Both the position numbers and the translations under genes were made by a program. 36,594 nucleotides of DNA, taken from assembly GCF_016862795.1 (NCBI RefSeq), contig NZ_BONQ01000205.1, forward strand, positions 1-36,594, read 5' to 3'. The DNA comes from Dactylosporangium siamense. Its GTDB lineage: Bacteria; Actinomycetota; Actinomycetes; Mycobacteriales; Micromonosporaceae. Of this stretch, positions 22,829 to 30,404 are shown one piece after another. Under the pieces are notes generated by a model. That model was given only the letters and a program-made list of their open reading frames with translations, was not told where the DNA came from and did no database searches. Each line of letters opens with the position of its first letter. Position 1 is the first letter of the stretch.

Positions 22829-22834
22829 GATCCG

Positions 22835-23326
22835 GTGGATCCCGCCGCGTTCGACGCCCTGGCCGAGCCGTTCCTGCGGAAGGCGGCCGAATGGGCAGCG
22901 CGGGAGGGCTTCACGACGATCGATAGGTACACCTGCACGCCGGAGGTGATCGCCCGCGTCGAGGCCCAGATGGGCGTGACCTTCCCGGAGCAGTACAAGG
23001 CCTTCATGACGCGGTACGGCGGCGGCATGTTCGGCTACCTCGAACTGTTCCGGCCGGTCGATCCGGATGCGCCGGAAACGGACCTCGACATCCGGTCGGA
23101 GAACGACCTGGAGTTCCCCGACCGCGACTTCATCGCCGTAGCCCCGGTCGGCACCGGCGACTACTGGGGGTTCCCGGTGACCGATGGGCGCTGCCACGAG
23201 CAGATCTGGTTCCACTTCCACGACGGCTACGAACGGAAGCTCGTGGCCGCGGACTTCCTGGAGTTCGTCGCCGAGCACGGGCTGAAGAGTTCGAGCGATC
23301 GGGCGCTGGAACTCCGCAATCAGTGA
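22835..23326 (+). CDS. SMI1/KNR4 family protein
   Basis: A 163-residue soluble protein with the SMI1/KNR4 (SUKH-type) fold: the start VEAQMGVTFPEQYKAFMTRYGGGMFG matches the family's core (LP-YK-F---GGG), followed by FIAVAPVGTGDYWGFPV and IWFHFHDGYERKLVAADFLEFV. In bacteria, SUKH proteins are frequently immunity proteins for secreted or polymorphic toxins, though many are of unknown role. GTG 22835 is chosen because a TACAGT box lies at leaderless distance and homology begins soon after. The gene is convergent with a Fic-domain gene, 13 bp between the stops. A toxin-immunity relation is possible but unproven, since such partners are usually co-directional. Confidence 0.8.
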   Translation: MDPAAFDALAEPFLRKAAEWAAREGFTTIDRYTCTPEVIARVEAQMGVTFPEQYKAFMTRYGGGMFGYLELFRPVDPDAPETDLDIRSENDLEFPDRDFIAVAPVGTGDYWGFPVTDGRCHEQIWFHFHDGYERKLVAADFLEFVAEHGLKSSSDRALELRNQ

Positions 23327-23339
23327 AGCCTTCGGCCCA

Positions 23340-24740
23340 CTAGCGGTCGCGGGTCCGTTCGATGAGGGTGGCGACGAAGCGGGCCACGCCTTCGGCGCCG
23401 CGCGGGTCGGTCGCCGGCCAGCGGGTCATCAGCAGCGCCGCGGCCCGGTCCAGGACCACGCCGTCGCGGGCGAGCACGAAATACAGTGCGAGCGCCGCCG
23501 AGCGCGCGTTGCCGTCGGCGAACGGGTGGAAGAACAGCACGTCGAGATACACCCGCGCGGCCCGGGACGGCAACGGCACGGCCGGGTCGGCGGACTCGGC
23601 CAGGCACGCCTCGAACGCCGAGGGCAGCTCACTGTCATAGGCGTACCGCTCCCGGCCGCCCCTCGCCCAGGCGGACGTCGTGCGGAACGGCGCCGCGGCG
23701 ACGCCGAGCACCTCCCGCTGCCACGTCTCGAGGCGCGCGAACGTGAGCGGACCGGACCCGGCCGCGTCGGCGCGTGCCAGCCGCAACGCGGCGAGAGCGC
23801 GGCCGGCACCGTACTTCCGCCTCGCGAAGACCTCGGCGACGCCGTCACGCGCGGTGCCGGCCGGACCGTCGACATGCCCGGCAACATGCGCCCAGCGGGC
23901 CGACTGCCGGACCTGCCGCCACGCCGCGAGGCTGTCGGGGATCGCCGCCGGCGGTGCGGCCGGCTGCGCCCGCCGGGCGGCGGTGGGAATCTCCGTGCTG
24001 CGCCGGCTCGGCCAGTCCTGCGGCCAGGTGTCGGGCCACGCGTCGTCCGGCCGCGGCGTGATGCCGGTGAGCGCGGCCGCCAGGGACTCCGCACCGTCGG
24101 CCACCTCGGCGCCCTGCGGGGAGACGGAGCTGAAGAACTTCCCGCCGATCGTGGCGTCGACGAGCACGTCGTGGTCGTCGCCCGGGACCTCGGCGACGTC
24201 CAGGAACCATTTCAGTGCCAACGTGCATACCGGATACCAGTGCTCGTCAGCGCCCGACCGCGCCGCCACCGTCGCGACCAGGGCGGCGGCGGTGGCCTCC
24301 CAGGCGGCGAAGGCCGCGTGGGGCTCGGTGGGCAGCGGCAGGTGCCGCGCGAACATCCCGACCAGGTCCTCGAGGAACGTCCGCCAGTCCAGCAGCGCCC
24401 CGGCGACCGCGTCGAGCGTCTCCTCGGGCGTCGTGATCGAGTCCTGGGCGCCGTTCCACCGGACGGTCAGCGCACCGTCGGCGGTGTGGCCGCCCATCTG
24501 GGCGTTCCAGCCGCACGCCCAGGAGCCGTAGTGCTCGACGAGGGCCTGCTCCATCGCCCGCTGCCAGGCCCAGCGCGCGTCGGCCGCGGCGCGATCGTAG
24601 CCACGGACCGGGTCGTACCGGTACGGCGCCGGCACCCCGCCCGCCGGAGCCAACGCCCGCACGACGTCGTGGACGGTGTCCGGGTCGAACGGATGCCGGG
24701 CAGGGTCGACGTCAGCCCAGGTAAGGGATTCGATCACCAT
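23340..24740 (-). CDS. Fic-domain protein with a long unknown N-terminal region
   Basis: Numbered from ATG 24740 (466 residues). The C-terminal roughly 190 residues are a Fic domain: a substrate flap region near PFRTTSAWARGGRERYAYDS and the active-site motif HPFADGNAR (His405 to Arg413). Fic enzymes transfer AMP or another nucleotide part to protein hydroxyls; the usual motif is HPFx[D/E]GNGR, so this one has Ala in place of the last Gly, a variation seen in some family members. No inhibitory [S/T]xxxE[G/N] helix could be identified with confidence. The N-terminal 270 residues (Trp-rich, e.g. WNAQMGGHTADGALTVRWNGAQD) are not recognised. A GTG at 24758 gives 6 more residues. The SMI1/KNR4 gene is convergent next door. 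Confidence 0.85.
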   Translation of the reverse strand: MVIESLTWADVDPARHPFDPDTVHDVVRALAPAGGVPAPYRYDPVRGYDRAAADARWAWQRAMEQALVEHYGSWACGWNAQMGGHTADGALTVRWNGAQDSITTPEETLDAVAGALLDWRTFLEDLVGMFARHLPLPTEPHAAFAAWEATAAALVATVAARSGADEHWYPVCTLALKWFLDVAEVPGDDHDVLVDATIGGKFFSSVSPQGAEVADGAESLAAALTGITPRPDDAWPDTWPQDWPSRRSTEIPTAARRAQPAAPPAAIPDSLAAWRQVRQSARWAHVAGHVDGPAGTARDGVAEVFARRKYGAGRALAALRLARADAAGSGPLTFARLETWQREVLGVAAAPFRTTSAWARGGRERYAYDSELPSAFEACLAESADPAVPLPSRAARVYLDVLFFHPFADGNARSAALALYFVLARDGVVLDRAAALLMTRWPATDPRGAEGVARFVATLIERTRDR

Positions 24741-24795
24741 CGCCGGCCATCGTGCCACGGCGGCATGCGTGGCGGCACCCGCATTCGTTGCTGAT

Positions 24796-25797
24796 CTACG
24801 GCGACACGAGGTCGTGGGACCCGAGCACCCACGACGACGTCTGCGCGATGAAGTCGGCCGGGAAGCCGAGACTGAAGCCGGTCGCCGTTTCCAGTCGTGC
24901 GGTGGCCTCCGGTGGCAGGGTCACGTCGAGACAGCCCAGGTTCTCGCGCAGTTGCTCGACGGTGCGCGCGCCGATCATCGGGAGCACGCCGCTGTGCTGG
25001 CGCACCCACGCCAGCGCGACCTGCGCCGGGGTGGCGCCGAGTTCACCGGCGACCTGTTGCACGGCCGCAGCGATGCTGAGGTCGCGCTCGCTGATCGAGT
25101 CGCGGCTGAGCCGCGTCGGTGCCCCGCCGTCGCCGGTGTACTTGCCGGACAGGACGCCGCCGCCCAGCGGGCTCCATGCCGTGACGGTGAGGCCGTAGGC
25201 GCCGGCCATCGGCAGCAGTTCCCGCTCGGCGTCGCGGTTGACGAGGCTGTACGGCACCTGCAGGCCGGCGAACGGGGTCCAGCCGCGCCACTCGGCAAGC
25301 GTGTTGCCGCGGGACACGACCCATGCGGGCGTGTCGGAGACGCCGACGTAGAGCACCTTGCCGGCGGTGACCGCGTCGTCGAGGGCCCGCATCGTCTCCT
25401 CGATCGGGGTGTGCCGGTCCCAGATGTGCACCCAGTAGATGTCGAGGTGGTCGGTGCGCAGCCGGCGCAGGCTGGTCTCCAGGGACAGGCGCAGGTTCTT
25501 GCGGTGGTTGCCGCCGCCGTTGGGGTCGGTCGCGTCGCGCGTCACCGTGTACTTGGACGCGACCACGAAACGGTCGCGGCGGCCTGCGAGGACCTCGCCG
25601 AGGATCTCCTCGCTGGCGCCGCCCCGGTAGTTGATCGCCGTGTCGACGACGTTGCCGCCCGCCTCCGCGTAGACGTCGAGGATGCGCCGGCACTCCGCCG
25701 GAGGTGCGCCGACCCCGCCCTGCTCGCCGAACGTCATCGCGCCGAGGACCAGTTCGGACACGCGCAGGCCGGTCCGGCCGAAGGTGGTGTACCTCAT
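24796..25797 (-). CDS. Aldo/keto reductase
   Basis: NADPH-dependent carbonyl reductase of the AKR superfamily, 333 residues, a TIM barrel with the full catalytic tetrad: Asp52 and Tyr57 in VVDTAINYRGG, Lys82 in VASKYTV and His124 in WVHIWD. The C-terminal cofactor segment MIGARTVEQLRENLG fits an NADP-binding site. The start MRYTTFGRTGLRVSELVLGAMTFGE is typical of the bacterial YakC/Tas-like group. The ATG overlaps the stop of the VOC gene (ATGA, 25794-25797), so the two are cotranslated from the TetR-controlled promoter at 26232. A role in aldehyde detoxification is plausible by context, but substrate is unknown. Confidence 0.94.
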   Translation of the reverse strand: MRYTTFGRTGLRVSELVLGAMTFGEQGGVGAPPAECRRILDVYAEAGGNVVDTAINYRGGASEEILGEVLAGRRDRFVVASKYTVTRDATDPNGGGNHRKNLRLSLETSLRRLRTDHLDIYWVHIWDRHTPIEETMRALDDAVTAGKVLYVGVSDTPAWVVSRGNTLAEWRGWTPFAGLQVPYSLVNRDAERELLPMAGAYGLTVTAWSPLGGGVLSGKYTGDGGAPTRLSRDSISERDLSIAAAVQQVAGELGATPAQVALAWVRQHSGVLPMIGARTVEQLRENLGCLDVTLPPEATARLETATGFSLGFPADFIAQTSSWVLGSHDLVSP

Positions 25798-26225
25798 GCG
25801 AACGCCTTCGCGACGAACGCGGCGAGCTCGTCGGCGGAGACGTCGCGCAGGTGCTGGTTGACCGCCCACCGATGACCGGAGGGGTCGAGGAACTGCGCGG
25901 TGCGGTCGCCCCAGAACGCGTCGTGCGGCGGCTCGAACGCGGTGGCGCCGGAGGCGATCGCCCGGTCCCAGACCGCGTCGACGTCGGGCACCGGGAGGTG
26001 GAACGCGGCCGGCGTGCCACCCAGCGCCGCCGGCGTGCGCAGGCCGCGCGCCGGCTGCTCCCCGGCGATGGCGAGCTCGGAGTCGCCGACGCGCAGGTTG
26101 ATCGTGAGCGGCCGGCCGTCGGGCAGCGGGAGACGGCCGGTCTCCTGCGCCCCCAGCACCTCGGTGTACCAGGCGGCCGCGGTCTCGGGGTCGGCGACTA
26201 CCAGATGGATGGCGATCTGCGTCAT
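25794..26225 (-). CDS. VOC (glyoxalase/bleomycin resistance) superfamily protein
   Basis: A 143-residue protein with two beta-alpha-beta-beta-beta repeats typical of vicinal oxygen chelate proteins: N-terminal IHLVVADPETAAAWYTEVLGAQETGR, and C-terminal FHLPVPDVDAVWDRAIASGATAFEPPHDAFWGDRTAQFLDPSGHRWAVNQH, the PhnB-like subgroup pattern (FWGDR, DPSGHRW). ATG 26225 is preceded by TATGGT at 6 nt, a leaderless arrangement; an upstream in-frame ATG at 26240 is inside the promoter and rejected. It is divergent from a TetR gene with a palindrome between, and coupled to the aldo/keto reductase. Confidence 0.88.
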   Translation of the reverse strand: MTQIAIHLVVADPETAAAWYTEVLGAQETGRLPLPDGRPLTINLRVGDSELAIAGEQPARGLRTPAALGGTPAAFHLPVPDVDAVWDRAIASGATAFEPPHDAFWGDRTAQFLDPSGHRWAVNQHLRDVSADELAAFVAKAFA

Positions 26226-26231
26226 GCCGCG

Positions 26232-26281
26232 ACCATACACAGTGTCTGGTCACAGTGTCCAGACGGCGCGTGCGGTACGCT
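26232..26281. promoter_or_regulatory. Divergent leaderless promoters with TetR operator
   Basis: Leftward: -35 TGGACA (26261-26256), 18-bp spacer, -10 TATGGT (26237-26232), ATG 26225. Rightward: -10 TACGCT (26276-26281), 7 nt, ATG 26289. The inverted repeat GTCTGG-N9-CCAGAC (26244-26264) lies between, over the leftward -35 and spacer, and CAGTGTC is directly repeated inside. It is the probable operator of the adjacent TetR protein. Confidence 0.7.
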
Positions 26282-26288
26282 GCGTCAC

Positions 26289-26891
26289 ATGCCGCGGCGC
26301 GACGAACCCAACCAGCACCCCACCGAGCTGCGCGAACGCATCCTCGGCGCGTTGCGCGACCTGCTGGTTGAGCGCACGTTCGACACACTGAGCGTGGCCG
26401 AGATCATCGCCGCGGCCGGCGTCTCGCGGGCAAGCTTCTACTTCTACTTCCCGGGCAAACAGGCGGCGCTGGCCGAGCTCGTGCGGCGCGCGGTGACCTC
26501 CGGCCACGAGGCCGCGCAGCCATGGGTCAGCGGAGCGGTCGATGCGCGCGAGGCGCTGCGGCTCGGCGTCGACGCAGGCGCCGGACTGTGGCTCGCGAAC
26601 GCGCCGGTGCTGCGGGCAATCGTGGAGAGCTGGGCCTCCGACCCGCAGCTGCGTGAGCTCTGGCTGGCCCAGATGGCCACGTTCACGGAGGCCGCGCTCG
26701 CCCGCATCGAGGCCGACCCGGAGGTGACGGCCCGGCTCGCCGGCGTCGACGCACCGGCCCTCGCCGCGTCGCTCACCTGGACCGGCGAGCGGCTGTACTA
26801 CCTGGCGGCCTGCGCAGTGCCGCCGTTCGACGACCGCGCCGTCCTGGTCGACACGCTCACCCACATCTGGGTGTCGACGCTGTACCCGTAG
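26289..26891 (+). CDS. TetR-family transcriptional regulator
   Basis: Repressor of 200 residues. The N-terminal HTH reads RERILGALRDLLVERTFDTLSVAEIIAAAGVSRASFYFYFPGKQAALAELV, the TetR signature. The C-terminal ligand domain (about 70-200) with GLWLANAPVLRAIVESWASDPQLRELW resembles the EthR-like subgroup. ATG 26289 has TACGCT 7 nt upstream and no ribosome-binding site, so the mRNA is probably leaderless. It is divergent from the VOC-AKR pair and shares an operator with it; it probably represses both directions. Its stop is 10 bp from the convergent enolase-superfamily gene. Confidence 0.92.
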   Translation: MPRRDEPNQHPTELRERILGALRDLLVERTFDTLSVAEIIAAAGVSRASFYFYFPGKQAALAELVRRAVTSGHEAAQPWVSGAVDAREALRLGVDAGAGLWLANAPVLRAIVESWASDPQLRELWLAQMATFTEAALARIEADPEVTARLAGVDAPALAASLTWTGERLYYLAACAVPPFDDRAVLVDTLTHIWVSTLYP

Positions 26892-26901
26892 TGGTACCTG
26901 G

Positions 26902-28080
26902 CTAGCGGGTCCGCTCGGCGAGCGTGCGCACCGCGGACTCGTCGACGGTGATGCCGAGGCCGGGTCCGGAGCCCACCAGCCATTGACCGGAGGCCGGGAT
27001 CTCGATGTCGGGGGCGACGGGCGTACCGAGCGGGTTGGTGCCGATCCAGTACTCGCAGATGTCGAAATTGGGCATGGCCGCGGCGCACTGCAGGCTGGCG
27101 GCGAAGTGCACCGCCGACCCGATGCTGACGTGGGGCGTCGCCATCGCGCCGAACGCGTCGGCGAGCGCGGCGATGCGGGTGACGCCGGTGATGCCGCCGG
27201 CCCGGCACACGTCGGGTTGCAGCACGTGCAGGGCACCGAGCCGCAGGAAGTCCAGGGCCCGGTGGCGGGTGGCGAGGGAGTCCAGGGCCAGCGGCGTGTC
27301 GAGTCGTTGCGCGAGGTCGCGGTAGCCGTCGATGTCCTCGGGTGGGATCGGCATCTCGAAGAAGCCGATGCCGAGCTCGCCCAGGGCGCGGCCGACCCGG
27401 AGCGCCTGGCGCAGGTCGTACTGGCCGGCGGCGTCGGCGAAGACCCGGCCGGTCGGGCCGACGACGTCGGTGACGGCGGCGACCGAGGTGACGTCGGAGC
27501 CCGGGTCGGTACCGATGGCCACCTTGATGGCGGTGTACCCGGCTGCCACGAGCCGCTCGGCCTCCACGCGGACCCGGTCGGTGTCGGCGCCGGCGGGGAT
27601 GCCTGACGCGTACACCGGCACGCTGCCGCGGAACGCTCCACCGAGCAGCGCGTGGATCGGCTGGTGCAGCGTTCGTGCCCACGCGTCCCACAGCGCGATG
27701 TCCACGCCGGACAGGGCCTCCAGCCAGAAGCCGCTGTCGTGGCCGCGCACGCGCATGGCGGCGTACATCCGCTCCCAGCTGACCGCGATCTCGTCGAGCC
27801 GGCTGCCGACGATCATCGGGGCGAGCAGCTCGGCGACGAGGGCCGCGGTGGCCGGCGCCGCGACCGGTGCCTTGCATTCGCCCCAGCCGACGACGCCGTC
27901 GGAGGTGACCACGCGGACCAGGACGGTGTCGATGGTGGTCGAGTACGCGTACCGGCGGCGTGCGGTGACCGGGTATTCGCCCAGTTCCGTGCCCTGGTCG
28001 GCGCTCCAGGTGCGGGCACCCCAGTAGGTTTCGGCGGGCTGGACCCGCAGCACGATCGGTTCGACGGATTCGATCTTCAC
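26902..28080 (-). CDS. Mandelate racemase/muconate lactonizing enzyme family protein
   Basis: Enolase-superfamily enzyme, 392 residues, GTG start. The N-terminal capping domain (about 1-130) is followed by the barrel: AAGYTAIKVAIGTDP carries the strand-2 lysine, but the second position of the usual KxK is Ala; metal ligands are probably in RVFADAAGQYD, FFEMPIPPED and LALDSLAT; the strand-7 general base His is kept in TPHVSIGS. Members abstract the proton alpha to a carboxylate, for example sugar-acid dehydratases. It is coupled by a GTGA overlap (28077-28080) to a GH105-like gene, so a sugar acid from unsaturated uronate or pectin fragments is a reasonable guess, not established. Confidence 0.9.
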   Translation of the reverse strand: MKIESVEPIVLRVQPAETYWGARTWSADQGTELGEYPVTARRRYAYSTTIDTVLVRVVTSDGVVGWGECKAPVAAPATAALVAELLAPMIVGSRLDEIAVSWERMYAAMRVRGHDSGFWLEALSGVDIALWDAWARTLHQPIHALLGGAFRGSVPVYASGIPAGADTDRVRVEAERLVAAGYTAIKVAIGTDPGSDVTSVAAVTDVVGPTGRVFADAAGQYDLRQALRVGRALGELGIGFFEMPIPPEDIDGYRDLAQRLDTPLALDSLATRHRALDFLRLGALHVLQPDVCRAGGITGVTRIAALADAFGAMATPHVSIGSAVHFAASLQCAAAMPNFDICEYWIGTNPLGTPVAPDIEIPASGQWLVGSGPGLGITVDESAVRTLAERTR

Positions 28081-29003
28081 GTCGTCTCCTCCTTGCGAGC
28101 GGACAGCAGTGCGAGCAGCAGGGGTCCCTGGCCCCAGGGGTAGGTGCCGGTGTCACGGTCGAGGTAGGTGGCGGGCGGCCCGACCGGTGTCGCCGACGAC
28201 ACCGGCAGGCCACCGTCCGCGTCGAGCGCGGCGACGGCGGCGTCGAGCGCGCGGTGTCCCATGGCCGCCCAGGCCGGGTCGCGCAGGGTGTCCGCGGCGA
28301 TCAGCGCGCTGACGCTGTGTTCGACCGGCGCCGCGGGATCGTCGACGATGGTTCGCCAGCTGCCGTCCTGTTCGTGTGCCGCGAGTGCGGTCAGCAGCCG
28401 CTCGGCCCTGGGCCGCAGTCGCGGTCCGGCCGCGAGCAGCCCGTGCAGTGCCCAGCCCTGTCCGCGGCCCCAGTGCACGCCGTTGGGCGTCGCGGTGGCG
28501 GTGTCGTAGCCGTGGCTGAACAGGCCGGATGGGTCCTGCAGCACGGCGGCAGCCTCGTCCACCAGGGCCGTTGCGGCCGCCGGGTGGCCGGTGGCGACCA
28601 GGCCCGGGCCGTCGGTGTGCAGGCAGTCGACCCAGATCATGGTGGCCAGGTGGGGCAGGTCCGGCCGGTGTACCGGTGGCCGGTCCGGAACCGGTCGGCT
28701 CGCGCCGAGCACGGCCGCCTGGAATCGGCGGAGCGCTTCGTCGGTGGCGATCGCCGGCCGCAGCCGCTTCAGCTCGACCAGGACGTCGACCGCGATGAGG
28801 TGGTCGGTCGGCCGAGGTGGGCCGGCCAGGCTCGGGGCGAGCAGCTCAGCGACGGCGTCGATCCAGGCCGGCCGGCCCAGCTGCTCGGCGGCCCGCAGGA
28901 CACCCAGCAGCGCCATGCCCTCGCCGAAGCCCCAGGTCTTGTACGGGTACGCGAGCGCACGCCCCGCCACCGCCTCGACGAGATCTCTGCAATCCCCTTG
29001 CAT
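28077..29003 (-). CDS. GH105/GH88-like (alpha/alpha)6-barrel glycoside hydrolase
   Basis: About 308 residues from ATG 29003. The start AYPYKTWGFGEGMALLGVL, the central WVDCLHTDGPGLVATGHP, the typical VHWGRGQGWALHGLLAAG (W-RG-GW, a hallmark of YteR-like unsaturated rhamnogalacturonyl hydrolases) and the end TGTYPWGQGPLLLALL fit GH105, which removes unsaturated uronic acids from lyase products. It lacks a signal peptide, so it acts in the cytoplasm. In-frame TTG 29012 is an alternative start. The first operator palindrome overlaps the start of the frame, and the promoter lies about 50 bp upstream. Coupled by 4-bp overlap to the enolase-superfamily gene. Confidence 0.72.
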   Translation of the reverse strand: MQGDCRDLVEAVAGRALAYPYKTWGFGEGMALLGVLRAAEQLGRPAWIDAVAELLAPSLAGPPRPTDHLIAVDVLVELKRLRPAIATDEALRRFQAAVLGASRPVPDRPPVHRPDLPHLATMIWVDCLHTDGPGLVATGHPAAATALVDEAAAVLQDPSGLFSHGYDTATATPNGVHWGRGQGWALHGLLAAGPRLRPRAERLLTALAAHEQDGSWRTIVDDPAAPVEHSVSALIAADTLRDPAWAAMGHRALDAAVAALDADGGLPVSSATPVGPPATYLDRDTGTYPWGQGPLLLALLSARKEETT

Positions 29004-29042
29004 ATGCTGCAAGCACCACCCTCATGTCGCAATCCTCTTGCG
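28988..29042. promoter_or_regulatory. Two operators, TGCAA-N5-TTGCA type
   Basis: TGCAATCCCCTTGCA (28988-29002) and CGCAATCCTCTTGCG (29028-29042) are 15-bp palindromes with 5-bp centres, 40 bp apart (about four helical turns). The extended copies at 28989-29006 and 29029-29046 match at 15 of 18 positions. They lie just downstream of the predicted transcription start, a repressing position. The regulator is not identified here. Confidence 0.65.
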
Positions 29043-29050
29043 CATGATCG

Positions 29051-29079
29051 AACGTAGCGGCAATCAGCGGCCGAAGCAA
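29051..29079 (-). promoter_or_regulatory. Promoter of the GH105-enolase pair
   Basis: On the minus strand, -35 TTGCTT (29079-29074), 17-bp spacer and -10 TACGTT (29056-29051). Transcription would start near 29044, at the edge of the second operator. Confidence 0.6.
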
Positions 29080-29274
29080 TCGCGAGAGGCTCGGCGTCGA
29101 ACGCGACAGCCAAGTCGTCGACCCGACCTCACCTGTGGTTGCCTCCTCGTCACCGAGCAAGTCGCGGAGTAGCCGCCGCCGGCCGATGTTGTAGAGTGCG
29201 TCGGACTCGTAGAACAGCGATAGAAGTCAGTGGCCACCTCGCACACGACGAGCCTTTTACATAGGAGCCTGACT

Positions 29275-30072
29275 ATGGTCGACCCGGATTCCGAGCTCGC
29301 CGCGCAGCTTCGTTTCGATGTGCCGCACGCGGCGCGGATCTGGAACTACTGGATGGGCGGCAAGGACAACTTCCAGGCCGACCGAGCCGCTGGGGACGCA
29401 GTGGTCCAGGTCTATCCAGAGATCGCCCTCATGGCGCTCGAGTCCCGGCAGTTCCTCATCCGGGTCGTGCGGTTCCTGGCGGCCGAGGCGGGCATCCGGC
29501 AGTTCCTCGATATCGGGACGGGCCTGCCCACCATGCAGAACACCCATGAGGTCGCCCAGCAGGTCGCGCCCGAATCCCGGATCGTGTACGTCGACAACGA
29601 CCCGATGGTGCTGGTGCACGCCCGTGCCCTGCTAACCAATTCCAGCGCCGAGGGCCAGACGGACTACGTCCATGCCGATTACCACGAACCGGAATTGATT
29701 CTCGCCGAAGCGGCGAAGACGCTGGACTTCTCCGAGCCGGTCGCTGTGATGTTCATGGGCGTCATGGGCTACGAGCCCGACCTGGACGTGGTGCGTTCCA
29801 TCGTCGGGCGGGTGATGGACAGCGTCGCGCCCGGCAGCCACCTGGTTCTGTGGGACGGCACCGACACCACCCCGGCCGTGGTCGAGGGCGCCAACAAGCT
29901 GGCGGAGAGCGGCGGTGTCCCGTACATCCTGCGCAGCCCCGACCAACTGGCCGGATGCTTCGAGGGTCTCACGATGGTGGACCCCGGCCTCGCGCCGATC
30001 ACGCAGTGGCACGCGGAGGACCCTGCGGCCGAGCACATCGACGCGTATGGCGCCGTGGCCCGCAAGCCGTGA
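29275..30072 (+). CDS. SAM-dependent methyltransferase of the DUF574/Methyltransf_19 family
   Basis: A 265-residue protein. It has the family's diagnostic N-terminus PHAARIWNYWMGGKDNFQADR (17-37), then a Rossmann SAM-binding fold with FLDIGTGLPTMQNTHEVA (77-94), the acidic-loop YVDNDPMVLVHARALL (105-120) and a C-terminal beta region ending WHAEDPAAEHIDAYGAVARKP. This family is abundant in Streptomyces and Micromonosporaceae, and its substrates are mostly unknown. ATG 29275 follows TAGGAG at 8 nt. It stands alone, divergent from the GH105 operon, and no clear promoter box was found in 29080-29260. Confidence 0.9.
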   Translation: MVDPDSELAAQLRFDVPHAARIWNYWMGGKDNFQADRAAGDAVVQVYPEIALMALESRQFLIRVVRFLAAEAGIRQFLDIGTGLPTMQNTHEVAQQVAPESRIVYVDNDPMVLVHARALLTNSSAEGQTDYVHADYHEPELILAEAAKTLDFSEPVAVMFMGVMGYEPDLDVVRSIVGRVMDSVAPGSHLVLWDGTDTTPAVVEGANKLAESGGVPYILRSPDQLAGCFEGLTMVDPGLAPITQWHAEDPAAEHIDAYGAVARKP

Positions 30073-30404
30073 CGCGTCCCTGATCGGACGGGGCCGCCTC
30101 CCGGGAAGTGTGCGCCAGTCATGGTCGGCGGGGCGTAGTGCCCTTGCCTGCCGCTGTTCCTCGAAGTCCACGACATCACCGTTGGTGTCCCGGACGTGGA
30201 TCCGGTTCATCATGCGCGCGAACGCCTTGCCCCTGCGCAGGTCCTCGACCACCGAACCGGCGGCGTCGGTCGTCGCCCACCTCGGCCGCACACCAGCGCC
30301 CCGACCAGCCTCGACATCGCCCGCTGAGGCACTGGGCAAAGCGGCCTGCCGAGCGGACCAGGCCGTCGAGCCGGATGGACAGCCACCGAGGCGAACCCAC
30401 CCGA
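30073..30404. other. 332-bp region without a supported gene
   Basis: Between the methyltransferase and the end of the leftward ABC operon. A minus-strand frame covering about 30120-30240 reads GKAFARMMNRIHVRDTNGDVVDFEE, which looks protein-like but has no recognisable family and no good start or ribosome-binding site; it may be debris. No terminator with a long stem is apparent. Confidence 0.4.

Noticed and set aside
22544-22834. Upstream extension of the SMI1/KNR4 frame to 22544
   Set aside because: It runs antisense through the GH30 signal-peptide region and across the LacI operators; homology starts after GTG 22835.
24756-24758. GTG 24758 as start of the Fic gene
   Set aside because: ATG 24740 begins the more typical sequence MVIESLTWADVDP; neither has a clear ribosome-binding site, so the choice is tentative.
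30120-30339. Minus-strand frame with GKAFARMMNRIHVRDTNGDVVDFEE
   Set aside because: Protein-like, but no family recognised, no good start, and the frame runs on into the antisense of the methyltransferase gene.
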